The notes below the pieces were generated by a model. The model had not been told where the DNA came from, did no database searches, and was given only the letters and a program-made list of their open reading frames with translations. From Lysobacter sp. K5869 (GTDB taxonomy: Bacteria; Pseudomonadota; Gammaproteobacteria; Xanthomonadales; Xanthomonadaceae): a DNA stretch of 64,000 nt. The stretch covers positions 4,689,001 through 4,753,000 of the forward strand of contig NZ_CP072597.1 in assembly GCF_018847975.1 (NCBI RefSeq), written 5' to 3'. Below are positions 35,778-44,278 of this stretch, in pieces (position 1 is the stretch's first letter; the number at the start of each line of letters is the position of its first letter). Position numbers and translations under genes: made by a program.

Positions 35778-36704
35778 ATGTCACGCACCCTGCCCGGCAC
35801 CCGCGCCCTGCGCACCTTCGAGGCCGCCGCGCGCCATTTGAATTTCACCCGCGCCGCCGAGGAAGTCGGGCTGACTCCGGCCGCGGTGAGCTACCAGATC
35901 AAGGAAATCGAAGAGCAACTCGGCGTGACCTTGTTCGTGCGCAACAGCCGCAGCATCCAGCTCACCGCCGCCGGCGCCGAGCTGTACCGCGCCGCGGTCG
36001 AAGCGCTCGGCACCTTGCAGCGCGCGCTCGGCCGCGCGCGCCGGCTGGCGCGCGGCGACGGCCCGCTGCGGGTCTCGCTGAGCGCGCGGCTGGCGAGCAA
36101 CTGGCTGCTGCCGCGCTTGCCGCGGCTCAAGGCCGCGCATCCCGAACTCGCGCTGAGTTTCGACGTCAGCGACGAACTGCGCGACTTCGACGCCGACGGC
36201 ATCGATCTGGCGATCCGCTTCGGCGCCGGCGACGACGCCGGCCTGCGCAGCCAGCGCCTGTTCGCGCCGACCATCGTCGCGGTGTGCAGCCCCGCGCTGC
36301 TGGACGGCGGCGCGCCGTTGCGCGCGCCGCGCGATCTGCTCGACCGCGGCGTCTGCCTGAGCCACGTGGTCTGGCGCAGCGGCGACATGGTCTGGCCGGA
36401 TTGGCGCCAATGGATGGCCGCGGCCGGCATCGCCGACTTCGACGACCGCGCGTGCATGGGGTTCGCCGATTCCGCGCACGTGGTCCAGGCCGCGCTCGAC
36501 GGGCACGCGGTCGGGTTGGCGGAACTGGAGTTGATCGACGCCGATCTCGCCCAAGGCCGGCTGGTGCGTTTGTTCGACATCGCCGTGCCGATGCCGCGCG
36601 ATTACGCCTACCGCGTGGTGCACGCGCCCGAACGCGACGACGATGCGCGCGTGGTCGCGCTGCGAGAGTGGTTGCTGGCGCAGGCGCGACCGGCGACGGA
36701 ATGA
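35778..36704 (+). CDS. GcvA-like LysR-family regulator
   Basis: The 308-residue regulator has the GcvA-type N-terminus (LRTFEAAARHLNFTRAAEEV, TPAAVSYQIKEIEEQLG) and effector domain (LRVSLSARLASNWLLPRL, GIDLAIRFGAGDDAGLRSQR). It is divergent from the class IV aminotransferase, which is its likely target. It converges with the lipoprotein gene ending at 36709, only four bases away. Inducer unknown. Confidence 0.9.
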   Translation: MSRTLPGTRALRTFEAAARHLNFTRAAEEVGLTPAAVSYQIKEIEEQLGVTLFVRNSRSIQLTAAGAELYRAAVEALGTLQRALGRARRLARGDGPLRVSLSARLASNWLLPRLPRLKAAHPELALSFDVSDELRDFDADGIDLAIRFGAGDDAGLRSQRLFAPTIVAVCSPALLDGGAPLRAPRDLLDRGVCLSHVVWRSGDMVWPDWRQWMAAAGIADFDDRACMGFADSAHVVQAALDGHAVGLAELELIDADLAQGRLVRLFDIAVPMPRDYAYRVVHAPERDDDARVVALREWLLAQARPATE

Positions 36705-36708
36705 ATCC

Positions 36709-37173
36709 TCAGCGCGTCCCGGCGTCCGCGGCGGGCGCCTGTCCCGGCAGGGTCACGACCCACGGCAGCGGCACCTTGGCCTGCAAACGTCCCGCGCAGG
36801 CCGCGCCGGCATCCGCGCAGCCCGCGGCGGGCTCGTAACGCACGCTTTCCGGCGCGATCGGACCCAACGCGTCCGGAATACGGCTGGACACCAAGCTCAG
36901 CGCGACCTCCATCAACGCCGCGCAACGCGCCTGACGCTCCTGCAACGGCGCGTCGGCGGGCGACTCGGGGCAATCGACCCGAATCGCCTCGCCGTTCGCG
37001 CGCAGCACGATCTCGTCGGCCATGGCGAAGTCGTAGATCGCGCACTGCGCGCTGCCCGGCAAACAGGGCGAGGCATCGGGGCGCTGATCGACCACCGGCT
37101 TGCCGGCGCAGGCGCTCGACAACAGGCAGCCGGCGAACACCGCGACGGCGAGAGATCGGTGGGCGAAGGTCAT
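36709..37173 (-). CDS. Putative lipoprotein
   Basis: The 154-residue protein has a lipoprotein signal with lipobox LSSAC (lipid Cys near 22). Several further cysteines (SPCLPGSAQCAIYDF, GCADAGAACAGR) suggest disulfides in the periplasm. No family recognised. The ATG at 37173 begins the signal peptide; a start six codons earlier is possible. Confidence 0.75.
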   Translation of the reverse strand: MTFAHRSLAVAVFAGCLLSSACAGKPVVDQRPDASPCLPGSAQCAIYDFAMADEIVLRANGEAIRVDCPESPADAPLQERQARCAALMEVALSLVSSRIPDALGPIAPESVRYEPAAGCADAGAACAGRLQAKVPLPWVVTLPGQAPAADAGTR

Positions 37174-37327
37174 AGCCTCGTGCTCCTGCACTCGGTTCGT
37201 TTCTATCGGCCCCGCGCAGGACTGTGCACGGGGTCATCGGCCTCGTCGATTGTAATCGGCGCGATGCGGCGCGCCTTCCCACTCGGCCACACAAACGGCG
37301 ACAGGCGTCGATGCGCAAAGCCGCGCG

Positions 37328-37828
37328 TTACGCGCCCTCGCCGGCGACGCTCGCGGCCAGATCCTCGAGCAAACGCTGTTGCAGCTCCGGCACGAGGCAG
37401 AAGAACCCGCGCGCGCCGAGGATGCGGTGATTGGGATTGGGCCGATAGCCGTCCTCGACGATGCGGCCGCCCTCGATCTGGAAGGCGCCGACGATGTCTT
37501 CCGGCGGAACCGCGTCCTGCGGCGTTTCGGCGCGGCCATCGACGATGACCACCAAGCCCTCGCCTTGCCGCTGCGCTTCGGCGATCAGGGCCGGCAACGA
37601 CGGCGCATGGCGCGCGATCACGCCGTGCAGGAACTCGACGAACACGCGGTTGCGCGCGAAGTTGTCCGGAGCGATGCCCGGCCGCTCGGGATCGATGATC
37701 TGACCGACGATTTCCTGCGGCGCGATGCCGCGCACCGACAGCTGATCTTGCGGCGTCAAGGTCACATAGGCCACCGGCCCGTCGGGCTGGGTGACCTTGC
37801 ACACGAGCAGGGGCAGGTCCGATTGCAT
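37328..37828 (-). CDS. Hypothetical soluble protein
   Basis: The 166-residue protein has no signal peptide or membrane segment. It is mixed alpha/beta (LLVCKVTQPDGPVAYVTL, GEGLVVIVDGRAETPQD, NPNHRILGARGFFCLV). The start at 37828 gives a plausible cytosolic N-terminus; an upstream frame is basic noise. I do not recognise it. Confidence 0.7.
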   Translation of the reverse strand: MQSDLPLLVCKVTQPDGPVAYVTLTPQDQLSVRGIAPQEIVGQIIDPERPGIAPDNFARNRVFVEFLHGVIARHAPSLPALIAEAQRQGEGLVVIVDGRAETPQDAVPPEDIVGAFQIEGGRIVEDGYRPNPNHRILGARGFFCLVPELQQRLLEDLAASVAGEGA

Positions 37829-37965
37829 GCGAACTCCACGATCGAGAGGGGCCGCGCGGCGGCGCGGCGCGCGCGCCATCCTAGCCCGAGGCGGAGCGCC
37901 GCGCACGGTCGCGGCGCGGACGATGCGCTAGCATCGGCGCCGGACTCGCCCAGGAGACTCGCGCC

Positions 37966-38850
37966 GTGTCCCATCCCGTGTTCCTCGAAAGCCCGCCGTG
38001 GCCGCGCATGCCCGAAGGCGGCCGCGGCGAATGGCCCGGCTATTTCGCCCAGGGCGGCCCGTCGCTGGAGGCCAACGCGCGCATCCCGCTGTTCTGGCAA
38101 GCGCTGTTCGCGCCGGACGACTTGCAGCAAGCGCGCAGCCTCGACGAGTTCGATCCCGACAGCGAGGCCGTGGAACTGGCCGAATTCCGCGAAGGCGCGA
38201 CTCGAGCGCAATTGGAAGCGACCTATCCGTATCTGGTCGCCGAACGCGACGCCGCGCTGACGCGCTTGCTCGCGCGCCGCGACGCGCTGCTGGGCTTGGT
38301 CGGCGAACGCTATCGGCCGATCTTCGACGCGTTCGCCGACTACGTGCGCAACGCCTACGGCCCTTATCTGCTGGTCCGCACCGGCGGCTTGCCCGACGCG
38401 GAGGACGCCACCGGCTGGCTGAGCGCGCAACTGCAGTGCCTGGTCGCGTTGGAACGCAGCGGCGAAGCCTCCGCCCCGCTCGCCGACGACGCCGACGAAC
38501 TGGCGCGCGCGCACGACCGCGACGCGGTGTGGCTCGCCACCGGTTCCGGCGGCGGCAGCGACGATCCCGCGCTGGCATGGCCGAGCCTCGCCCTGCGCAA
38601 GGCCTGGCCCGCGTGCGTACCGCTTCCGCGCTCGTCGCGCCCGGCCAACGACGATGCCGGCGACCGCCCGCGCTACCGCCCGCCGAGTCGCCTCGACAAC
38701 ATCCTCGAATGGCTCGCCGCGCTGATCTTCGCCGCCGCCGCGCTGGGCACGTGGTTCGCCACGCGCTCGCTGTGGCTGTCGGCGCTGGCCGCGGCCGTGG
38801 CGACGGTGGTTACGGTGTGGGGGTTGTTGTGGTTGAAGCGCGAGCGCTGA
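37966..38850 (+). CDS. Hypothetical membrane-anchored protein
   Basis: The 294-residue protein has a soluble N-terminal part of about 245 residues, acidic and helical (YVRNAYGPYLLVRTGGLPDA), and two transmembrane helices at the C-terminus (about 248-290, AALIFAAAALGTWFATRSLW and the following segment), ending in KRER. The N-terminal domain should face the cytosol. AGGAGA precedes the ATG. Family unknown. Confidence 0.75.
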   Translation: MSHPVFLESPPWPRMPEGGRGEWPGYFAQGGPSLEANARIPLFWQALFAPDDLQQARSLDEFDPDSEAVELAEFREGATRAQLEATYPYLVAERDAALTRLLARRDALLGLVGERYRPIFDAFADYVRNAYGPYLLVRTGGLPDAEDATGWLSAQLQCLVALERSGEASAPLADDADELARAHDRDAVWLATGSGGGSDDPALAWPSLALRKAWPACVPLPRSSRPANDDAGDRPRYRPPSRLDNILEWLAALIFAAAALGTWFATRSLWLSALAAAVATVVTVWGLLWLKRER

Positions 38851-39341
38851 GCTCTCGTCCGCCGCATCGCCTCTAGTTCGCCGCCTCGCCTGCCGCCCTC
38901 GCTTGCCGCATACCTTCGCCTCCCTCGTTTTCCTACCGCACCCCACACCCCGTCATTCCTGCGAAAGCCGGAATCCATTTTGTTGTTGCTCTTTCACTGC
39001 AGGCGGGAGAGAAAAATCAAAATGGATTCCGGCTTTCGCCGGAATGACGGAGCGAAGGTTCGCCCGAAACATCGAGGGTTCGCTCGACCGACCGAAGGTT
39101 CCTGCGACAGATCGAACATTCGTCCACGGCTTCGCCGCCACCTGAAGCCCGAGTTGCGCACCGCACCGATGCCGCCGGCTATTCAGCCAACACCCCGCAA
39201 ATCGCCGCGCCCCAACCTCGCAAGAAACTGCGCCACCCAGCACAAACCGCACGGGCATGCACACCTAGCATGGACCGGCCGCGCAAGGACCGCCCGGCCG
39301 GGCGTTCGCGAACGGCTTCGCCACTTTCCAGGAGGTTTTCG
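38851..39341. other. Intergenic region with inverted CCGTCATTCC repeats
   Basis: The gap contains CCGTCATTCC-family elements at 38950-38982 and, inverted, at 39018-39050. Downstream a short imperfect iteration of CGAAGGTTCGC / CGAGGGTTCGC / CGAAGGTTCCT lies at about 39053-39105. No gene is seen. The promoter of the Cys-rich pair should lie near its right end. Confidence 0.75.
38950..39050. repeat. Inverted CCGTCATTCC-family pair
   Basis: CGTCATTCCTGCGAAAGCCG (38951 onward) faces CCGGCTTTCGCCGGAATGAC (39029-39048), with a 35-bp spacer. Both arms end in AATCCATTTT toward the spacer, as in the other copies. Confidence 0.87.
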
Positions 39342-39560
39342 ATGAAGCAGCAAGGAACGATCCGCTTATCTCTGGCCGTGTTCGCCTTCGGCCTGTCGCT
39401 CTCGCTCAGCGCGTTCGCACTGCCCAGCCCCAACCCCTGCGTTGTGTGCGAGACGACCTATGAAAAGTGCTTGAACGACGACGTCCTCACCGACCGGCAG
39501 TGCACCATCAATTACCGGGTCTGCATGAGGAATGTCGGCGGCCTTCCCTGCCCACTGTGA
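39342..39560 (+). CDS. Six-cysteine secreted peptide 1
   Basis: The 72-residue product has a Sec signal peptide (about 1-26, RLSLAVFAFGLSLSLSAFA) and a mature region of about 45 residues with cysteines spaced C-x2-C-x6-C-x10-C-x6-C-x8-C. A perfect AGGAGG at 39330-39335 precedes the ATG. The next gene encodes a clear paralogue with almost the same spacing. Conserved Tyr three residues before two of the cysteines (YEKC, YRVC) suggests a helical hairpin held by disulfides. Function unknown. Confidence 0.85.
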   Translation: MKQQGTIRLSLAVFAFGLSLSLSAFALPSPNPCVVCETTYEKCLNDDVLTDRQCTINYRVCMRNVGGLPCPL

Positions 39561-39684
39561 TCCGTCGCATCCAGGCACCGTCCGTGCCGGAGCGCGCTCC
39601 GAGCGGACATCTGTGCGCGAGCCCGTCGCGCATCCGCGGGCTGACGGCCCGCGGCCGCCAGCCCGCTGACTCCAGGAGACTCCG

Positions 39685-39900
39685 ATGAAATCCCAAACCC
39701 GCTTGCGGCTGGCGCTCGCGACCTTCGCCTTCGGCCTGGCCGCCTCGGTCGGCGTCAACGCCACCGATGTCTGCACGCGCTGCGAGAACAACTACCAATC
39801 CTGCCAAGCCACAGGCACCAACGAAGCGCAGTGCTACCAGTGGTACCTGGAATGCACTGGCTTCGGCGCCGGCCACCGCCCCTGCCCGGCGCCGCGCTGA
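39685..39900 (+). CDS. Six-cysteine secreted peptide 2 (paralogue)
   Basis: The 71-residue paralogue of the preceding product has signal peptide RLALATFAFGLAASVGVNA and cysteines spaced C-x2-C-x6-C-x9-C-x6-C-x9-C, with the same Y-x-x-C pairs (YQSC, YLEC) and a C-terminal Cys-Pro. AGGAGA precedes the ATG. The 124-bp spacer and same orientation suggest a recent tandem duplication and possibly one transcript. Confidence 0.85.
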   Translation: MKSQTRLRLALATFAFGLAASVGVNATDVCTRCENNYQSCQATGTNEAQCYQWYLECTGFGAGHRPCPAPR

Positions 39901-39916
39901 ACCGCGCCCCGGCGCG

Positions 39917-40219
39917 TCAACGCGCGCCGGGGGCGGGACAATGTTCGCCGATGGGCAGGCCGTCTTTCAGCGCGAACAGCTCCAGGCAATCGCGGCCGTC
40001 GAGTTCGATCCGCCGCACGTCCACATCGCGCACGCAGACCTCGCCATCGGGTACGCGGCGGCCGTAGCGCATCCATTCGACCTGATCGAAACGGCACACA
40101 GGCGCGAACGCCATCCACGCCCAGAGCCCGAGCACGCACAGGCCCGTCGCCGCGAGCACCTTGGCCGCGGCCAGTACGATCCGCCCCAGCGACGCCGCGA
40201 TCGCTCTTCTCGTCGACAT
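39917..40219 (-). CDS. Small membrane-anchored protein
   Basis: The 100-residue protein has one N-terminal transmembrane helix (about 14-38, VLAATGLCVLGLWAWMAFAP) and a C-terminal extracytoplasmic part with three cysteines (FAPVC, EVCVRD, RDCLELF). It lies 30 bp after the preceding minus-strand gene and is the last of a three-gene set. Unknown function. Confidence 0.7.
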   Translation of the reverse strand: MSTRRAIAASLGRIVLAAAKVLAATGLCVLGLWAWMAFAPVCRFDQVEWMRYGRRVPDGEVCVRDVDVRRIELDGRDCLELFALKDGLPIGEHCPAPGAR

Positions 40220-40249
40220 GGCCTCGCTCTCCTCGCGCGCGACGGCGCT

Positions 40250-40840
40250 TCAGTCCGACGCCTCGAACCAATGCTCCGCGCGGCGGATGCCGCGCGCCCA
40301 GTCGCCGCGGCACGCGTCGTCCTCGATCATCGCCGGAATCTCGACGTAGCGTCGCACCGTGTGCTTCACCGGGAATCCCAAGCCCCAATAGAAATCGACG
40401 ATCTTGCCGCAACCCGGCCTGTCGCCAACCCAGATCACATGAGCCAGATCGCCAGCCTCCGGCGGCACCGGCACACGGACCGACTCGCCAGCCACCGCAC
40501 GCCTGAGCGCCCAGTTCGCCAACGCCTGATAACGCGGCAGATCCCGCTCGAAACGCCAACTGCGCAGCCCTTGCCCCACCTCCAGGCCCAGCGGTATCGC
40601 CGCCACCAGCAGGGCCGGAGCGAGCAATCCCCACATGCGCAGACGGCTCCAATGCCGCACCGCGCGCGCCAGCCAAAACAACGCCCCGGGCAGCAACAGC
40701 AGGAACAGCCCCATGCTGACGAACTGCCGCACCGCGCTCGGATGCATAGCGAAAGCCGCGATGCTGCAGGCGGTCGCCGCCGCCAGCGCGAACGCGACGA
40801 GATCGGCCACACCGAACCTGCGCGTGGCGCTCATCGCCAT
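40250..40840 (-). CDS. Hypothetical membrane protein
   Basis: The 196-residue protein has three hydrophobic segments in the first 100 residues (LVAFALAAATACSIAAFAMH, MGLFLLLLPGALFWLARAV, GLLAPALLVAAIPLGLEVGQ), then a soluble C-terminal domain (HVIWVGDRPGCGKIVDFYW). GGGGG precedes the ATG at 40840; an ATG two codons later also fits. It is the middle gene of a minus-strand set of small membrane proteins. Not recognised. Confidence 0.72.
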   Translation of the reverse strand: MAMSATRRFGVADLVAFALAAATACSIAAFAMHPSAVRQFVSMGLFLLLLPGALFWLARAVRHWSRLRMWGLLAPALLVAAIPLGLEVGQGLRSWRFERDLPRYQALANWALRRAVAGESVRVPVPPEAGDLAHVIWVGDRPGCGKIVDFYWGLGFPVKHTVRRYVEIPAMIEDDACRGDWARGIRRAEHWFEASD

Positions 40841-40950
40841 GCCCCCTGCACGCGAATAAAGACCACGACCTGCGTCGGCACACAGAGTTCTCGTTCCATC
40901 GAATCGCCCATCCGGTAGTGAACGCATTGCGGCCTGTCGGCCCGCTTCGA

Positions 40951-41361
40951 TCAAGCACGAGCCAGCGCCGGCTTCTCGCGCACCGTCATCCAAAACGCCA
41001 ACGCCGCGACTATCCCGACCACGCACCACACCGGCAAATCGCGGGCCTGCCACGCGCTCGCCCCGCTCACGAACATCACGACCGATGCGCCACCCAAAGC
41101 GCCTGCCGATGCGCACGACCACCAGCGCACCCAGCGCAACGCGCGCAGAATCAGAAACAGCGGCAAGCCGAGGATCGCGACCGCCGGCAACGCGAAGTAA
41201 AACGCCAGCAGCGCCACGCCGAAATCGTCGAGCGACAGTCCGCCCCGGCGCCACGAGGCGCGAAGCACCAGCGAGACCGCCACGGCCGCGGCGGCCGTCA
41301 TCGTCGCGGCGGCCAATCGTCTCCATGCCATCCGCGCCGCCACCTCCGTGCCGCCGTCCAT
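40951..41361 (-). CDS. Hypothetical membrane protein
   Basis: The 136-residue protein has about four transmembrane segments (AAATMTAAAAVAVSLVL; FGVALLAFYFALPAVAILGL; SCASAGALGGASVVMFVSG; LPVWCVVGIVAALAFWM). It is the first gene of the minus-strand trio; 110 bp separate it from the next. The start at 41361 is the first ATG that excludes Pro/Gly-rich noise. Confidence 0.65.
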   Translation of the reverse strand: MDGGTEVAARMAWRRLAAATMTAAAAVAVSLVLRASWRRGGLSLDDFGVALLAFYFALPAVAILGLPLFLILRALRWVRWWSCASAGALGGASVVMFVSGASAWQARDLPVWCVVGIVAALAFWMTVREKPALARA

Positions 41362-41480
41362 TGCGTCCCCGCGCGAGTTCGAACCGGAGCCGACAGTATC
41401 CAGCCGCGCCGGACCGCACAACCGGCGCGCTCCGCGCCGCGGACGAAGTCCCGCGAAACGCCGCCGCGCGCGGCCCGAAA

Positions 41481-41511
41481 AACAAAACGGGAAGGGCTTT
41501 CGCCCTTCCCG
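41481..41511 (-). terminator. Minus-strand hairpin with T-rich tail, no assigned gene
   Basis: CGGGAAGGGC and GCCCTTCCCG form a 10-bp stem with a 4-base loop. On the minus strand it is followed by GTTTTGTTTTT, as in an intrinsic terminator. No minus-strand gene lies upstream, since the next gene to the right is on the plus strand. Confidence 0.55.
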
Positions 41512-41610
41512 GTATCAACATAGTACTCCGTCCAGGGCTTGCAGCAAGCCCCCCGCGCGGGCGCAGGATCGCCGGCCTCCGCCGCTATCGGCGCAAACGG
41601 GAGTAAGGCC

Positions 41611-42831
41611 ATGCGTGTTCTGTTATCGACGTTCGGCTCGCGCGGGGACGCCGAGCCCTTGGCCGGACTGGCCGCGGCGCTGCAGGCCCAGGGCGCGCAG
41701 GCGCGGGTCTGCGCGGCGCCAGACTTCGCCCAGCGCTTCGCCCAGGCCGGCGTGGAGCTGTTCCCGGTCGGCCCCTGCGTGCGCGACTGGATCCGCGAAG
41801 TCATGGCCGACCCGAAACCCAACATCCGCGAGCGCGCCTCGCACGTGATGGACCTGTACTTCGACGCGCTGTCCGTCGCCGCCGAAGGCTGCGACGCGGT
41901 GCTCGCCACCGGCCTGTTCCCCTCCACCGTCGCCGCCCAGGCCATCGCCGAGCGCCGCGGCCTGCCTTACGTCTACGCCGGCTACTGCCCCACTTATCTG
42001 CCCTCCGCGCACCACCGGCCATTCCAGTTCCCCGACCGACCGCTGCCGCCGGAAACCGCCGACAACCGCGAACGCTGGGCGCTGAACACGATCACCATGC
42101 AGGAGGTGTTCGGCGAACCCGCCAACCGCCACCGCACCGCGATCGGCCTGCCGCCCGCGCACGACCTGCGCGACCGCGTGTTCACCGCAAACCCCTGGCT
42201 GGCCTCGGACCCGACCCTGAGCCCGTGGGCGCCGACCAGCCTGTGCGAGGTCTGGCAAACCGGCGCCTGGGTCTTGCACGACGACCGCCCGCTCGCGCCC
42301 GACCTGCGCGACTTCCTCGACGCCGGCGACGCGCCGGTGTACGTCGGCTTCGGCAGCATGTCGCTGCACGCCTGGACCGACGCCGCGCGCATCGCCGTCG
42401 AAGCGGTGCGCGCACAAGGCCGCCGCATCGTCCTCGCCGGCGGCTGGGCCGGCCTGTCCCCGGCCGACGCGGGCGTAGACTGCTTCGCCGTCGGCGAAAT
42501 CAACCAACAAGCCCTGTTCCCGCGCATGGCCGCGATCGTCCACCACGGCGGCGCGGGCACCACCACCGCCGCCGCGCGCAGCGGCGCGTCGCAAGTGGTG
42601 GTGCCGCAGATCGGCGATCAGCCGTATTGGGCGGGGCGCGTGGCCGATTTGGGCATCGGCGTGGCGCATGCGGGGCCGGTGGCGACGGTGGAGTCGCTGT
42701 CGGCGGCGTTGGCGGGGGCGTTGAAGGCTGAGACGCGGGCTAGCGCTAAAGCGGTGGCGGGGATGGTGCGGGGGGATGGGGCGGAGGTGGCGGCGAAGCG
42801 GTTGGTCGGGATGTTTGGCACCCACCACTAA
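41611..42831 (+). CDS. UDP-glycosyltransferase-like enzyme (GT1, GT-B fold)
   Basis: The 406-residue protein has the MRVLLSTFGSRGDAEPLAGL N-terminus and the donor-binding signature VHHGGAGTTTAAARSGASQV followed by PQIGDQPYWAGRV near 310-345, as in macrolide, glycopeptide-aglycone and rhamnolipid-type glycosyltransferases. VYVGFGSM (about 249) is the start of the C-terminal Rossmann half. GGAGTAAGG precedes the ATG. The acceptor is not deducible; there are no biosynthetic neighbours. The last 60 codons are richer in G-ending codons than the rest. Confidence 0.87.
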   Translation: MRVLLSTFGSRGDAEPLAGLAAALQAQGAQARVCAAPDFAQRFAQAGVELFPVGPCVRDWIREVMADPKPNIRERASHVMDLYFDALSVAAEGCDAVLATGLFPSTVAAQAIAERRGLPYVYAGYCPTYLPSAHHRPFQFPDRPLPPETADNRERWALNTITMQEVFGEPANRHRTAIGLPPAHDLRDRVFTANPWLASDPTLSPWAPTSLCEVWQTGAWVLHDDRPLAPDLRDFLDAGDAPVYVGFGSMSLHAWTDAARIAVEAVRAQGRRIVLAGGWAGLSPADAGVDCFAVGEINQQALFPRMAAIVHHGGAGTTTAAARSGASQVVVPQIGDQPYWAGRVADLGIGVAHAGPVATVESLSAALAGALKAETRASAKAVAGMVRGDGAEVAAKRLVGMFGTHH

Positions 42832-42844
42832 GAGAGACTACGGA

Positions 42845-42872
42845 GCGCGCGCTCGGCTCATCCGAGGCGCGC
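42845..42872 (+). terminator. Hairpin after glycosyltransferase
   Basis: GCGCGC-G-CTCGG pairs with CCGAG-GCGCGC with one bulged base and a five-base loop, 14 bp after the stop. Only short T-runs follow. Confidence 0.4.
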
Positions 42873-43095
42873 TTCGTCTATCGCTCGCTGATGCATCCGG
42901 ACCATCGTTTAGGAACACAATATCAAACGGATAAGCCTCCGCCACCAAGGCTCCTTCCAGCAGTCGGCAAGTGGCCTCACATCCCAAGATGCTTCCCAGC
43001 GGCACTCGGCTGACATATGAGGACTACCCACAAGAGATGTGGTGCGTCACTTGCCCGGTAGCCCCAAAAGTCGCCGTCCCTAAGGGATCACACAG

Positions 43096-43506
43096 ATGAA
43101 CAAGGCCGTCTTCCCTCTATTGCTACTTTCTTTCTCCAGTCTTTTTCCCGCGCACGGTTCGGGAAACGAAACTGCAGCACTCCATCGCAGATATGCATCT
43201 GCTGCCACAGAGATGCACCGAGTCCAAGTCGCAATGGACGCCATCAATGCGAAGCTCATTTGTCGCGGCTGCAAGATTGATGTAGTGGATGAAATATTTT
43301 CGACTGATTTTAGGCTTAAGGATCAGAACAGCCTTGGGTACGACGGCAAGTACTCCGAAGCCGTCTATTTCGATCCACCCAAGGACCTGAACCAAACGAA
43401 TGCAGCCCCGGAGAGAGCACTGTCCTACAGAGGGTGGTATCTCGCAGTTAAGTTCGACAAGAACGGGGAACTGATCGACTACTACCTGACCAACATACAC
43501 AAGTAG
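43096..43506 (+). CDS. Exported hypothetical protein (lower-GC patch)
   Basis: The 136-residue protein has a Sec signal peptide (VFPLLLLSFSSLFPAHG, about 5-21) and a mature domain with HRVQVAMDAINAKLICRGC and two close cysteines (CRGC), then a beta-rich part (SYRGWYLAVKFDKNGELIDY). G+C is visibly near 50%, far below the neighbours, and codons ending in A/T are common. AAGGGA lies upstream of the ATG. Family unknown; recent acquisition is likely. Confidence 0.75.
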   Translation: MNKAVFPLLLLSFSSLFPAHGSGNETAALHRRYASAATEMHRVQVAMDAINAKLICRGCKIDVVDEIFSTDFRLKDQNSLGYDGKYSEAVYFDPPKDLNQTNAAPERALSYRGWYLAVKFDKNGELIDYYLTNIHK

Positions 43507-43656
43507 TCGAACGAAGCATCGGTATGGCGCGGCATACGCGGTCCGGGATGGTTCAACGATGACATCATCGCGACCCAAACCATTGCGAGCGAAATTCCGC
43601 TAGCCGCCGACGATAGAGCGCAAGAAGGCGATTGATCCGCTTAAAGGGAGGCCCCG

Positions 43657-44190
43657 ATGAAGACCGCAGAAGAAATTGCTTTCGCCCCGGACTCTCCGCA
43701 ACTCATCGTGGGCAAACTGTCGCTGAAGGCATTCCAGCCCAAAGACGACCGCCCCGCCGACGTAATTTATTCGCTCCACGGACAGGAACACATCGAGCGC
43801 GGCTTCGCATCGCTGACCTATTCGTCCTCCAGCCACTCTCTGGTTCCCGTGACGGAGCTGATCCGCTGGAAAAATTTTTTGCTGGTGCTGGGACGGCGCT
43901 CATGCCTCGTCTTCGATCGAGAAGCGGGCCGTCTTGCCGATACAGTCGCACTCAATCGCCGGGAAACCGACGACACCGGGTTCTACGACGTAAAGTTCCA
44001 GGATTCCGATCAAATACTCGTGGTGGTTTATGAAAGCGGGATCTTTGCCGTCACAGCGACAGGGGTTCTCTGGCACCACCACAAGACATGGGACGAGCTC
44101 GTCACCTCTATCGACGCCGACAGCATCGTCGTTACCACTGGCGATGAAGGTCAATACACCCTAGAGACCCAGACCGGCCATATGAACTGA
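43657..44190 (+). CDS. Hypothetical beta-rich protein (lower-GC patch)
   Basis: The 177-residue cytosolic protein looks like a small beta-propeller or beta-sandwich fragment (VTELIRWKNFLLVLGRRSCL, DVKFQDSDQILVVVYESGIF, VTATGVLWHH). GGGAGG precedes the ATG. G+C is lower than average for the window. It resembles immunity-type proteins in size and style, but no family is recognised. Confidence 0.7.
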   Translation: MKTAEEIAFAPDSPQLIVGKLSLKAFQPKDDRPADVIYSLHGQEHIERGFASLTYSSSSHSLVPVTELIRWKNFLLVLGRRSCLVFDREAGRLADTVALNRRETDDTGFYDVKFQDSDQILVVVYESGIFAVTATGVLWHHHKTWDELVTSIDADSIVVTTGDEGQYTLETQTGHMN

Positions 44191-44278
44191 CTAACCGCAG
44201 ACGCGAAACACCCTCCAACGCATCAATCCGGCCGGGCACCCACCCAGCACTGATCGAGGCCGTGCCACGACGCCGGCT

